A stretch of DNA of 64,000 nucleotides from assembly GCF_900149705.1 (NCBI RefSeq), contig NZ_LT703001.1:2722001-2786000 (forward strand), given 5' to 3'. The notes beneath the pieces are model-generated. The model did no database searches. It was not told the DNA's origin and saw nothing but the letters and a program-made list of their open reading frames with translations. The DNA is from Sphingorhabdus sp. Alg231-15 (GTDB lineage Bacteria; Pseudomonadota; Alphaproteobacteria; Sphingomonadales; Sphingomonadaceae). Of this stretch, positions 54,001 to 61,439 are shown one piece after another; position 1 is the stretch's first letter; each line of letters begins with the position of its first letter. Made by a program: the position numbers and the translations under genes.

Positions 54001-55016
54001 AGGCATGGCAAATCGGATCCAGAACCGGCATTGGCGGGTTGCAGCTTGCCGACCATCCCGATCCGGAACCCGGGCCGGATGAGGTTCTGGTCAAAGTCAC
54101 TGCCGCCGGTCTCAACTATCGCGACCTGATGGTGCTGCGCGGCGATTATGGGACAGATTTGCCCGAAGATCGCGTGCCTTTGTCCGACGGCGTCGGCGTG
54201 ATCGAAGCTGTCGGCGCTGAGGTTACCGGACTGGATGTCGGCATGCGCGTGATGGCGCCGCATTTTGCCACTTGGTTGAATGGAGCCTATAGTTTTGCCG
54301 TATTTGGCAGGGACCTCGGCGTAACTGCCAATGGCTGGCTCGCCGAGAAAATCATTCTTCCTGCAAATGCCGCTATCGTGGTGCCGGAAAATGTCAGTGA
54401 CAGCAGCGCGGCGACCTTCTCGGTCGTCGGCAGCACCGTTTGGCATGCGATGATGGCTTTTGGAGACGCCAAGCCGGGTGATCTTGTGCTCGCACAGGGA
54501 ACCGGCGGGGTGTCGATATTCACCCTGCAGTTGGCCAAAGCGATGGGCATGGATTTTGCGATCACGTCATCGAGTGACGAAAAACTGGCGCGTGCAAAAG
54601 AAATGGGTGCCGATTACGGCATCAACTATCGCGATCGGCCGGATTGGGGGGCGGCATTGCTGGAAGCCACCGGAGGTCGCGGTGCAGATGTGGTTGTCGA
54701 TACACTAGGCTTTCCGGCGCTGGGTGAAACCGTCGAGGCATGCGGCGTCAATGCGCGCATCGGATCCTTGGGCGCGCTGTCTGGAACACCGCAGGACCAG
54801 TCCAGCGCCAGTCAAGGAGCGCTTATTGGCAAGAATATAGCGATCAAGGGCATCGCGTCCGGCAACCGTGAAATGCTGCAACAGGCGCTGGATGTGGTCG
54901 CGCAAAATAATATCGAACTGCTGGTTGAAAGCGTGTTCGATTTCGATGATGCACCAGCGGCCTTCACTCATCTCGAAAGCGGCAGCCATATGGGCAAGGT
55001 GATGATTACCGTTTAA
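53997..55016 (+). CDS. Quinone-oxidoreductase / zinc-type alcohol dehydrogenase family (MDR) protein
   Basis: 339 residues. GroES-like N-domain with AAGLNYRDLMVLRGDYG, VMAPHFATW, and a nucleotide-binding GTGGVSIFTLQLAKAMG. The usual catalytic-zinc Cys/His set is absent, which fits the zinc-free NAD(P)H quinone/enone reductase branch of the MDR superfamily. It is the last gene of the rightward operon that begins at 48624. Its 3' end overlaps the convergent gene by 11 bp. Confidence 0.85.
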   Translation: MKAWQIGSRTGIGGLQLADHPDPEPGPDEVLVKVTAAGLNYRDLMVLRGDYGTDLPEDRVPLSDGVGVIEAVGAEVTGLDVGMRVMAPHFATWLNGAYSFAVFGRDLGVTANGWLAEKIILPANAAIVVPENVSDSSAATFSVVGSTVWHAMMAFGDAKPGDLVLAQGTGGVSIFTLQLAKAMGMDFAITSSSDEKLARAKEMGADYGINYRDRPDWGAALLEATGGRGADVVVDTLGFPALGETVEACGVNARIGSLGALSGTPQDQSSASQGALIGKNIAIKGIASGNREMLQQALDVVAQNNIELLVESVFDFDDAPAAFTHLESGSHMGKVMITV

Positions 55017-55734
55017 GTTCGACCAGCTCGTACCAGGTCATCATATAACCGCCAACGCCGCCCTGTACGAATATGCCATCGTCATCATCGGTAATCCACA
55101 CATCATAGGCGGGATGTTCGCCCGCCATTCCGCCGGTACCTGGCACGATACTGGCATCATCAATAAATTGCAGATGTTTGCACTGGAAGGTACCGGCGGG
55201 CACGGTGACTTCTTCCTTGCCGATATAGACAGCCCCGATTTTAACCTGCGCAATTTGCGGCGGCGTCGCACCGCGATGATCGGGGGAGGGCAGGTAGCAG
55301 TTCAGTAAGCGTTTGGTTTCTTTGTCCCAATCCTTCGTCGAGAGCATATAACCGTCTGAAACAATCGGATGGGTGCCAAAACCGTCGAGCGGCAATTCGG
55401 CCGCGACACGCTGAGACAGGCGTCCGATTGAGGGGCCATAGGATTCCATCTCGACATGCGATCCGTCAAACCGCATCCAGCCTGATCCCATAAATGCATC
55501 ACCGACTGTCAGCCGGACATGACAATCCATCGGCTGCTTATGCTCGTCCATAGCGTAAATGATATCGCGCATCACCGTTGGCTCTGGCTCGTAAATCTCA
55601 CAATGCGCCCGCATCGTGACCTTGCCGTCGCTATGATGGGTGAACATGAAGGTTTCGAAACCACGATTTTGGCCCTCCATTTCCGGTTTACGCGACGTAT
55701 ATTCCAGACGGCCTTCGATAATGCGGTGCTTCAT
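55006..55734 (-). CDS. Hypothetical beta-rich protein
   Basis: 242 residues, no signal peptide and no membrane segment. Alternating hydrophobic strands (HCEIYEPEPTVMRDIIY, CHVRLTVGDAFMGSGWMRFDG, CKHLQFIDDAS) suggest a two-domain beta barrel. I do not recognise a catalytic motif. It is a single gene whose start is 54 bp from the 18-bp palindrome at 55788-55805, so it should share control with module B. Confidence 0.6.
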   Translation of the reverse strand: MKHRIIEGRLEYTSRKPEMEGQNRGFETFMFTHHSDGKVTMRAHCEIYEPEPTVMRDIIYAMDEHKQPMDCHVRLTVGDAFMGSGWMRFDGSHVEMESYGPSIGRLSQRVAAELPLDGFGTHPIVSDGYMLSTKDWDKETKRLLNCYLPSPDHRGATPPQIAQVKIGAVYIGKEEVTVPAGTFQCKHLQFIDDASIVPGTGGMAGEHPAYDVWITDDDDGIFVQGGVGGYMMTWYELVELKR

Positions 55735-55787
55735 GCCTATTCTCCTCGCTTTTCTTCATGCCAGTGCATTTTTCTCTTGCCAAGAGG

Positions 55788-55805
55788 AATTTGTCCGGAC
55801 AAATT
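55788..55805. promoter_or_regulatory. 18-bp palindromic operator, second exact copy
   Basis: AATTTGTCCGGACAAATT, identical over all 18 bases to the site at 48546-48563. It lies in the 109-bp gap between divergent genes starting at 55734 and 55844, the right place for an operator or activator site serving both. Confidence 0.82.
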
Positions 55806-55843
55806 ACATATAGCTATTTACACGGTCTGGGAGGACGTTGGTA

Positions 55844-56536
55844 ATGGAATTTCTCACAACAAATGAACTGAGCATTTTGCGATGGATACACATCCTGGCG
55901 ATGGTTTACTGGCTGGGCGGTGAATGGGGTGTTTTCCAGACCAGCTATAATGTCACAAATCGCAATCTGTCGCTGGAAGAACGGCGTCGGCATATGGAAA
56001 CAGCCTATCGGATCGACATATTGGCGCGCACCGGCATTGTTCTATTGCTTCCGCTCGGTCTGCATATGGGCAAGCTATATGGTTTTGTGCCTTCGCTCGA
56101 TGGTCCGGGAATCTGGTGGATGTGGCTGTTTTTTGCGATCTGGCTGGCAATGACCTGGACCGCGTTTATCAAGCGTGAAACCGATATCGGTGTCAAGGTG
56201 ACTAAAATCGAGGAGATGCTCCGCTATCCTCTCATCGCTATCCTGTTTATCGTCACCTTCATGGCGCTGGAAGGCAGCGGACCGATTACCTCCGGGGAGG
56301 GCAATCACTGGTATCCTGCGAAAATTGGTCTTTATGCCTTTGCCCTGTGTATCGGTCTGTTCCTGCGCGTGGTCATGCGCCGCTGGACCGTACGGTTTCG
56401 AAAATTGGCAGAGGGGCCAGATGCAGCCGAAGAAAATGCGCTAGAACGGGAAATCGGACAAGCGCGGATCGCCGCTTATATCTATTGGATCACGATTGCC
56501 GGCGTGTGTTTTCTGGGGGCCGTCAAGCCGTTCTGA
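55844..56536 (+). CDS. Polytopic inner-membrane protein, DUF2214/CopD-like
   Basis: 230 residues with about six hydrophobic segments. LRWIHILAMVYWLGGEWGVF at the start (His and Trp in the first helix) recalls the haem-binding-like CopD/DUF2214 membrane families; I am not certain. GGGAGGA lies 8 nt upstream of the ATG at 55844. It is followed 22 nt later by the VOC gene and is divergent from the gene at 55734 across the operator. Confidence 0.65.
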   Translation: MEFLTTNELSILRWIHILAMVYWLGGEWGVFQTSYNVTNRNLSLEERRRHMETAYRIDILARTGIVLLLPLGLHMGKLYGFVPSLDGPGIWWMWLFFAIWLAMTWTAFIKRETDIGVKVTKIEEMLRYPLIAILFIVTFMALEGSGPITSGEGNHWYPAKIGLYAFALCIGLFLRVVMRRWTVRFRKLAEGPDAAEENALEREIGQARIAAYIYWITIAGVCFLGAVKPF

Positions 56537-56558
56537 TCATTGGTTTGGAGGGCTTATT

Positions 56559-57095
56559 GTGCGCAAATACCGTCAATTGATCATATCGTTGGTCGCGGCT
56601 TTTCTGGTTTCGGCCTCACCTGTTCAAGCGGAAACGTCGGGTACCGCCCGGTTTGATCGGGCTTCGTTGATCGTTAAGGACATGGAGCAATCACTTCTGT
56701 TCTGGCGTGACGTGATGCAATTTGACCTGCTTTTCGAGCCGCGGCAATTACCGCCGCTTGAGAACGAATATCTGGGTTGGACAAAGAATGCCGTGCTGAC
56801 ATTTGCTCGTCTGCAATCTCCGGACGGTGCGGGCATCGGTCTAATGGAAATCAAGCAACCCGGATTTCCCGATCTGGAATTGGAAAAGTACCCTAATGCT
56901 CATGGCAGCGTGATTTTTGTGCATGTCGCAAAAGATATAGAAGCGCTGCATAATCGCGCACTTGCAGCAGGGACTGTGCTGAAACCATTGGGATTGTCCC
57001 GCTCCGGAAGATCCAGGCAAATGTACTTGCGATCCCCAAGCGGTCATGTGTTGGAGATTTATGAGCTGCTGCCGACTGAGGAAAAACCGAATTAA
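56559..57095 (+). CDS. Exported VOC-superfamily (glyoxalase-like) protein
   Basis: 178 residues from a GTG at 56559 with GGAGGG 8 nt upstream. A signal peptide (about 1-24, ending SPVQA) precedes a VOC domain: FDRASLIVKDMEQSLLFWRDV and the closing YLRSPSGHVLEIYEL, which supplies a metal Glu. VOC proteins are glyoxalases, dioxygenases or binding proteins; export to the periplasm is unusual for the family. Its stop overlaps the convergent gene by 4 bp. Confidence 0.75.
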   Translation: MRKYRQLIISLVAAFLVSASPVQAETSGTARFDRASLIVKDMEQSLLFWRDVMQFDLLFEPRQLPPLENEYLGWTKNAVLTFARLQSPDGAGIGLMEIKQPGFPDLELEKYPNAHGSVIFVHVAKDIEALHNRALAAGTVLKPLGLSRSGRSRQMYLRSPSGHVLEIYELLPTEEKPN

Positions 57096-57454
57096 ATCTC
57101 CTTCAGCTCCCGACTGACCTCTTCAACCGGCGGTTCCGCCTGTTGCAATTCCTCCACCATCTGGTGGGGTCCGCGCATCACCCGGTAGATATATTCACGG
57201 ATCATCGCACCGCGCTCATAGGCTGCCTGCTTGTCGGGTGTGTAACTCTCAATGTCATCGCGGCTGATTGTGCCCTTGGCATCGAGCAGCCTTTCGACCG
57301 TATCCATGCGTTCGCGCAATACGGACACTTCGCCGACCACAGCCATCAGGATTGAGAGCATCCGTTCATCCTCGGGATCGTCAAAATATTCCGGGCGCTT
57401 GCCCTTGGCCTTTTTATTCGCCGCAGCCATCCAGTCGAAAGGGGTATCGGTCAT
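57092..57454 (-). CDS. Small helical partner of the methyltransferase (copy 2)
   Basis: 120 residues from the ATG at 57454, overlapping the methyltransferase stop (ATGA). RPEYFDDPEDERMLSILMAV followed by VLRERMDTVERLLDAKG parallels PQFFDDPGMDRFVAVAMNMA and its helix in copy 1. The C-terminal third (about 75-120) is extra. A helical or coiled-coil subunit is likely; function unknown. Confidence 0.72.
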   Translation of the reverse strand: MTDTPFDWMAAANKKAKGKRPEYFDDPEDERMLSILMAVVGEVSVLRERMDTVERLLDAKGTISRDDIESYTPDKQAAYERGAMIREYIYRVMRGPHQMVEELQQAEPPVEEVSRELKEI

Positions 57455-58725
57455 TCCGCAGCCTCCTGAATCTGGTCGGCGTTTTTCCACGCTCCATAAG
57501 CATGCCAGTAAGCCGCGCGGCCATGATCTTCATCCGCCCCGGTTGGTGCCTCTGGGAAAATTTCCTTATCCACAACCGCTCGGACACCCGTTTCGAAAAG
57601 CTCTTCGCGATCAAAACCAGCCGTGACCATCTCGTCTTTCATATCCAGCGCATGCATGGAGGACCAGAACGGCTCATTGTTATTAAACGCATCCCAGTCA
57701 CGCAGGAACTGCTCAAATAATGGCATGGCATCGGAATATTCCGGCTGTTCTAGGTGAAGCATCAAGCCATTGTTGGCGAGTACCCGGTACCCCTCGGCGA
57801 TAATTTTCGGCAACGCCTTGCCGCTGGTTTCATGTAGGAACATCGTGGTCTGTACCCAGTCAAATGTTCCATCATCCCAGCGGGTCAGATCCTCTGCATT
57901 GGCTTGAATGAACCTGATATTGATCGCACCGAGCGATTGCGCGCGGGCGTGGGCATAGCGCAATATCGGCGCGGCGGTGTCGATCGCGATAAATTCGCAA
58001 TCGGGAAAAGCGAGTGCCAGCGGCACGATATTATGGCCGACAGTGGTGCCGATATCGAGCATCCGTCGTGGCTGCCAGCCAGGGCGTTCTTTTTTGATCC
58101 AGTCGACGAGGGCTTGGCCTCCGCCGTCCGAAAGCGCGCCAAGTCCGCCTGCTGTGGTTGCAAAGATACCGCAATCATAATTGGCACCGGCCGATATATC
58201 GCCGGACAGCTCTTCACCATGATAGCTGCCGGGCATGCAGTGGATATCGACGGCGCTTTGGTAGCGCGGCACTTCAATTTCCGGATGTAGCTCCAGCGTG
58301 TCGCGACCCTCATTAAACTGCCGTGCTTTGGCATTGAGTTCACCAATCTGGCGCAGCACCATAGACCGGCCATTTTGCTGGCGCATTTCCATCGAGTTGC
58401 GCTTGAGCGCGGACCAAAATTTGTGGAACGAATCGTCGTTCATCGCGCGGCGGATTTCAAACCGGTCCTGCGGTTCCCGGCCATGCTCTTTCAGAAAGGC
58501 CGGCAGGACGCGTCTGTCATAGGCCAACTGGTTTCCCGGGCCCAGGGTGCCAGAAAGGAATTTGTTGAAATTGGCGAGGAAGTCAAAGCGCGCCACTTCG
58601 TCATGCGACGGTGTCGGGGATACGCCGTGACGTGCCACTGCATTATAGGGCGGCGCGACGTCCAACTTCTGATCGGCCAACTTCTGGTCAGCCAACTTCT
58701 GGTCAGGCGGTGTGCTGCTGCTCAT
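57451..58725 (-). CDS. Class I SAM-dependent methyltransferase with extra N-terminal domain (copy 2)
   Basis: 424 residues. The N-terminus has three tandem DQKLA-type repeats (8-22), then the same N-terminal domain as copy 1 with HCMPGSY (162-168), variant motif I DIGTTVGHN (224-232), FIAIDTA and RVLANNGLMLHLEQ. It overlaps the upstream nitrilase-like gene and the downstream small partner by 4 nt each. Sequence divergence from copy 1 is large, so this is an old duplication or separate acquisition, and the substrates probably differ. Confidence 0.83.
   Translation of the reverse strand: MSSSTPPDQKLADQKLADQKLDVAPPYNAVARHGVSPTPSHDEVARFDFLANFNKFLSGTLGPGNQLAYDRRVLPAFLKEHGREPQDRFEIRRAMNDDSFHKFWSALKRNSMEMRQQNGRSMVLRQIGELNAKARQFNEGRDTLELHPEIEVPRYQSAVDIHCMPGSYHGEELSGDISAGANYDCGIFATTAGGLGALSDGGGQALVDWIKKERPGWQPRRMLDIGTTVGHNIVPLALAFPDCEFIAIDTAAPILRYAHARAQSLGAINIRFIQANAEDLTRWDDGTFDWVQTTMFLHETSGKALPKIIAEGYRVLANNGLMLHLEQPEYSDAMPLFEQFLRDWDAFNNNEPFWSSMHALDMKDEMVTAGFDREELFETGVRAVVDKEIFPEAPTGADEDHGRAAYWHAYGAWKNADQIQEAAE
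58662..58706. repeat. Three tandem 15-bp repeats inside the methyltransferase N-terminus
   Basis: Units at 58662-58676, 58677-58691 and 58692-58706 (CCAACTTCTGGTCAG, the first differing at two bases) encode the DQKLA repeats on the minus strand. Copy number could change without a frameshift. Confidence 0.88.
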
Positions 58726-59876
58726 ATCAAGCCCTCCTTTATCATGCGCTCTATCGTTTCTTCCTGTGTGCGCAGGAAATAATCGCGATCAGGGGTCTTA
58801 AGTTCATTGACCTCGATCAAACCATTGGCTTTTTGTACGGACAAATTACCATAAGTGGCGGCAAAAAGCTCCAGTCGCTGGCGCGCAAGGAAATTGGTCA
58901 TGGCCGGTTTGCGCCGCGCCGCGCGTAAGGCACCGACATCGATATCGGCAAAGGCGGTGAAAGTCTCGCCGCTGTTCGATTCTGCCATCACCCGACCCTT
59001 ATAGTCGACGACCATGCTGTTGCCGTCGGCCGAGGCCAGGGGCAGGGTCGTGTTTTCAATGCCAGCGGTGTTGGCAGACACGACATAGGCCATATTTTCC
59101 TGCGCCCGCGCGCGCTTGCCGATATCCTTGGGCGTGTCGAGCGGGGAACCGATTTCCGAAGAGCTATGCACGAAAATCTCGGCGCCGCGCAGCGCATGGG
59201 CGCGGGCGATTTCGGGATAGAGAATCTCTTCCGATGCAATGGCGGCAAGATTGCCAATCTCGGTCCTGGCCACCGGAAACACCCCGTCGAGGCCATAAAT
59301 ATCAAGATATTTCGTCCAGACATCATGCGGCGTTGGCGCGAACATGGAATTCAGCCGGCGATAGCGCAGCACCACGTCCCCGGACGGCGCGACCACGAAA
59401 CTGGTCTGAAAATAGATGCTGGGAAAATTCGTATCCAATTCGTAAGCATTACCGGCAATGAACATCTTTAGTCGCTGCGCCATCGCGCCCAGTGCTTCAT
59501 ATTCCGGGCCATCCACTTCCAACGCCGCCTTATCGGCAAAATCGGGAATGGAAATGCGCCCCGGATAGCTGGTCAGCAGATATTCGGGCAGCACCGCCAG
59601 CTTGACAGGGTTGCCGGCATATTGCTGAATGAAAATCATCGCGGAACGGATCTTCGTCTCGATCTCACTGATCATCGCCAGCATTTGCGCGCGGGCAGCG
59701 GCCTTGTCCGGTGTCTTTTCAATTGAACGCGCGGCCAATTGCATCGCGACGGCGGCGTAATTTTTGGTTTCGATCATAATGTTATCTTTATCATTCTTTC
59801 CGGTCGCGGCAAAAGCAGGCGGTGTGACAGTGGCACAGAGTGCTGCGGCCATCATCTGTCTGCGGTCAAAATCCAT
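58722..59876 (-). CDS. Nitrilase-superfamily (carbon-nitrogen hydrolase) protein with altered triad, exported
   Basis: 384 residues. RRQMMAAALCATVTPPAFA at the start looks like a Tat-type signal. Nitrilase fold landmarks: E98 in VLPEYLL, the Lys position reads Arg (VVLRYRRLN, about 171-175), and the Cys position reads Ser215 in IASEEILYPE. Glu-Lys-Cys is thus Glu-Arg-Ser, so ordinary amidase or nitrilase chemistry is doubtful. It lies between an FAD-linked oxidase gene and the second methyltransferase gene in one leftward operon. Confidence 0.75.
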   Translation of the reverse strand: MDFDRRQMMAAALCATVTPPAFAATGKNDKDNIMIETKNYAAVAMQLAARSIEKTPDKAAARAQMLAMISEIETKIRSAMIFIQQYAGNPVKLAVLPEYLLTSYPGRISIPDFADKAALEVDGPEYEALGAMAQRLKMFIAGNAYELDTNFPSIYFQTSFVVAPSGDVVLRYRRLNSMFAPTPHDVWTKYLDIYGLDGVFPVARTEIGNLAAIASEEILYPEIARAHALRGAEIFVHSSSEIGSPLDTPKDIGKRARAQENMAYVVSANTAGIENTTLPLASADGNSMVVDYKGRVMAESNSGETFTAFADIDVGALRAARRKPAMTNFLARQRLELFAATYGNLSVQKANGLIEVNELKTPDRDYFLRTQEETIERMIKEGLI

Positions 59877-59888
59877 CTTGGCTTCACT

Positions 59889-61439
59889 CTATAAACCGAG
59901 CGATCCCGGATTCATAAGCCCCTTTGGATCAACGGTTTTCTTTAAATCTTGCAGCAAGCCATCAGCGGCGGGATCGAGGCTGTCGCGGTAGCGATAGGTT
60001 CTCCCGATCTGCAGATGCGACGCACCCTGATCGTGGAACAGGTCAACCAGTGCCTGTTTCAGTGTCTGAGTCAGTTCCCAAGCGGCGCTGTTGCTATCCA
60101 ACGCCGGAAGCTTAGCGAAATGTGCAGATTCTATGGTTGCCTCATGGACCGGGTTCGATGCATCCGGCCAGTATAGGCAGGGCTCGATAATCGCGCCGGA
60201 ACCGCTGACCGCCGACACCAGTATGCCGGTGAAGATGCCATGCTGGTCCATCTCTTCACGATGCTCTTCAAACAATGCGAGGATCGCGTCGTAACAAGCA
60301 ACTGCCCGGCTATGCGGTAACAAACCATGTACTGGTGCCCAGCGTTCGCCCTGCGGCCCCAACATGCTGTTCAGCGGCCCAAACGGATTGGCGCGAATGA
60401 TCTTGGGAATCGTGTTCTCGGTCTCTGTTGCACCATTTCCCAAAGCAATTTTTCTTGCGCGTTTCAGATCGTCATCCGCTGCTGCCTGAATGCGCGCTTC
60501 GGTCAGCACGTGGAGCGAGAATTTCGCCTCGTCCATAAAATCCCGGCCCGCGGCCACAACCTTTGCGCCTTCCTTGAGCGCCCCCCAGACGCTGCCCTGT
60601 TTCTTCATCATCTGACCCAGCGCCTTGGCATCGCTGCCGAGGCTGTCGCGCTGCATGCGAATGGCGTTCAGACTGGGGTCAAAACCGAAACATTCCGTTG
60701 ACACACCCGAACGTTCAATGGCTCCCATTGCGGTCAGGATGTCGTCGTGATTTTCAAAGGTGAAGCTGGCATAGCCATGTGCCTCGGCCTCTGGAATCAT
60801 CCGCAAGGTGATAGTCGCTTTCATTCCAAGCGCACCCGTATCAGCGAGGAACAGGCCGGTCAGGTCCGGCCCGTAAGGCCGCGTGAAATTGGCGCCCGTG
60901 TTCATGACTGTGCCGTCAGCGAGCACGACTTCCATCGCTATGCAGCTTTGCGCGGCGGTACCATAGCGCCCCGATCCCCAGAAAAGGCAATTCTGGCTCA
61001 TGCCGCCACCGATTGATGCTTTCAGACCAGATAGCGTTCCCCAAAAGGGCGTACGCAATCCCTTGGGCGCAAGCGTTTCATATAGTTTCGCCCAAGTGCA
61101 GCCGGCTTCCACCGTGACCGTCATATCAGTCTCGTTAATCTCCAGTATCCGGTCCATCGCGGCCAGATCAAAAAGCACCGCACCAGCCTTGTCCGTGGTA
61201 TAGCCGCCGGTATAGCTCATCCCGCCACCGCGCGGGATTACTGGAATATTCTGCGTCGTTGTTGCGGCAATCGCGGCAGAGAGTTCGTCGGTATTTTTCG
61301 GGCGAACAACCGCCAACAGATCTGCACCGCGCTGATAGACATCATGGGCATAGAAATTGAGTGTATCGGCGTCGGTCAGGACTTCGGCACCGGTTTCGGA
61401 TATATATTCAATAGCGGTCAGATTGGCTTTCGTGGCCAT
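59889..61439 (-). CDS. FAD-linked oxidase (GlcD / D-lactate-dehydrogenase-like)
   Basis: 516 residues. The PCMH-type FAD domain has VIPRGGGMSYTGGYT, VEAGCTWAKLYETL and ASIGGGMSQNCLFWGSGRYG; the C-terminus ends KKTVDPKGLMNPGSLGL as in vanillyl-alcohol-oxidase/GlcD relatives. It should oxidise a hydroxyacid or phenolic substrate. ATG at 61439 shares a base with the MFS stop (TGATG). 12 nt separate it from the nitrilase-like gene. Confidence 0.85.
   Translation of the reverse strand: MATKANLTAIEYISETGAEVLTDADTLNFYAHDVYQRGADLLAVVRPKNTDELSAAIAATTTQNIPVIPRGGGMSYTGGYTTDKAGAVLFDLAAMDRILEINETDMTVTVEAGCTWAKLYETLAPKGLRTPFWGTLSGLKASIGGGMSQNCLFWGSGRYGTAAQSCIAMEVVLADGTVMNTGANFTRPYGPDLTGLFLADTGALGMKATITLRMIPEAEAHGYASFTFENHDDILTAMGAIERSGVSTECFGFDPSLNAIRMQRDSLGSDAKALGQMMKKQGSVWGALKEGAKVVAAGRDFMDEAKFSLHVLTEARIQAAADDDLKRARKIALGNGATETENTIPKIIRANPFGPLNSMLGPQGERWAPVHGLLPHSRAVACYDAILALFEEHREEMDQHGIFTGILVSAVSGSGAIIEPCLYWPDASNPVHEATIESAHFAKLPALDSNSAAWELTQTLKQALVDLFHDQGASHLQIGRTYRYRDSLDPAADGLLQDLKKTVDPKGLMNPGSLGL

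Noticed and set aside
58662-58706. CRISPR-like or mobile repeat
   Set aside because: The three 15-bp units are directly adjacent, in frame and inside a coding region; there are no spacers.
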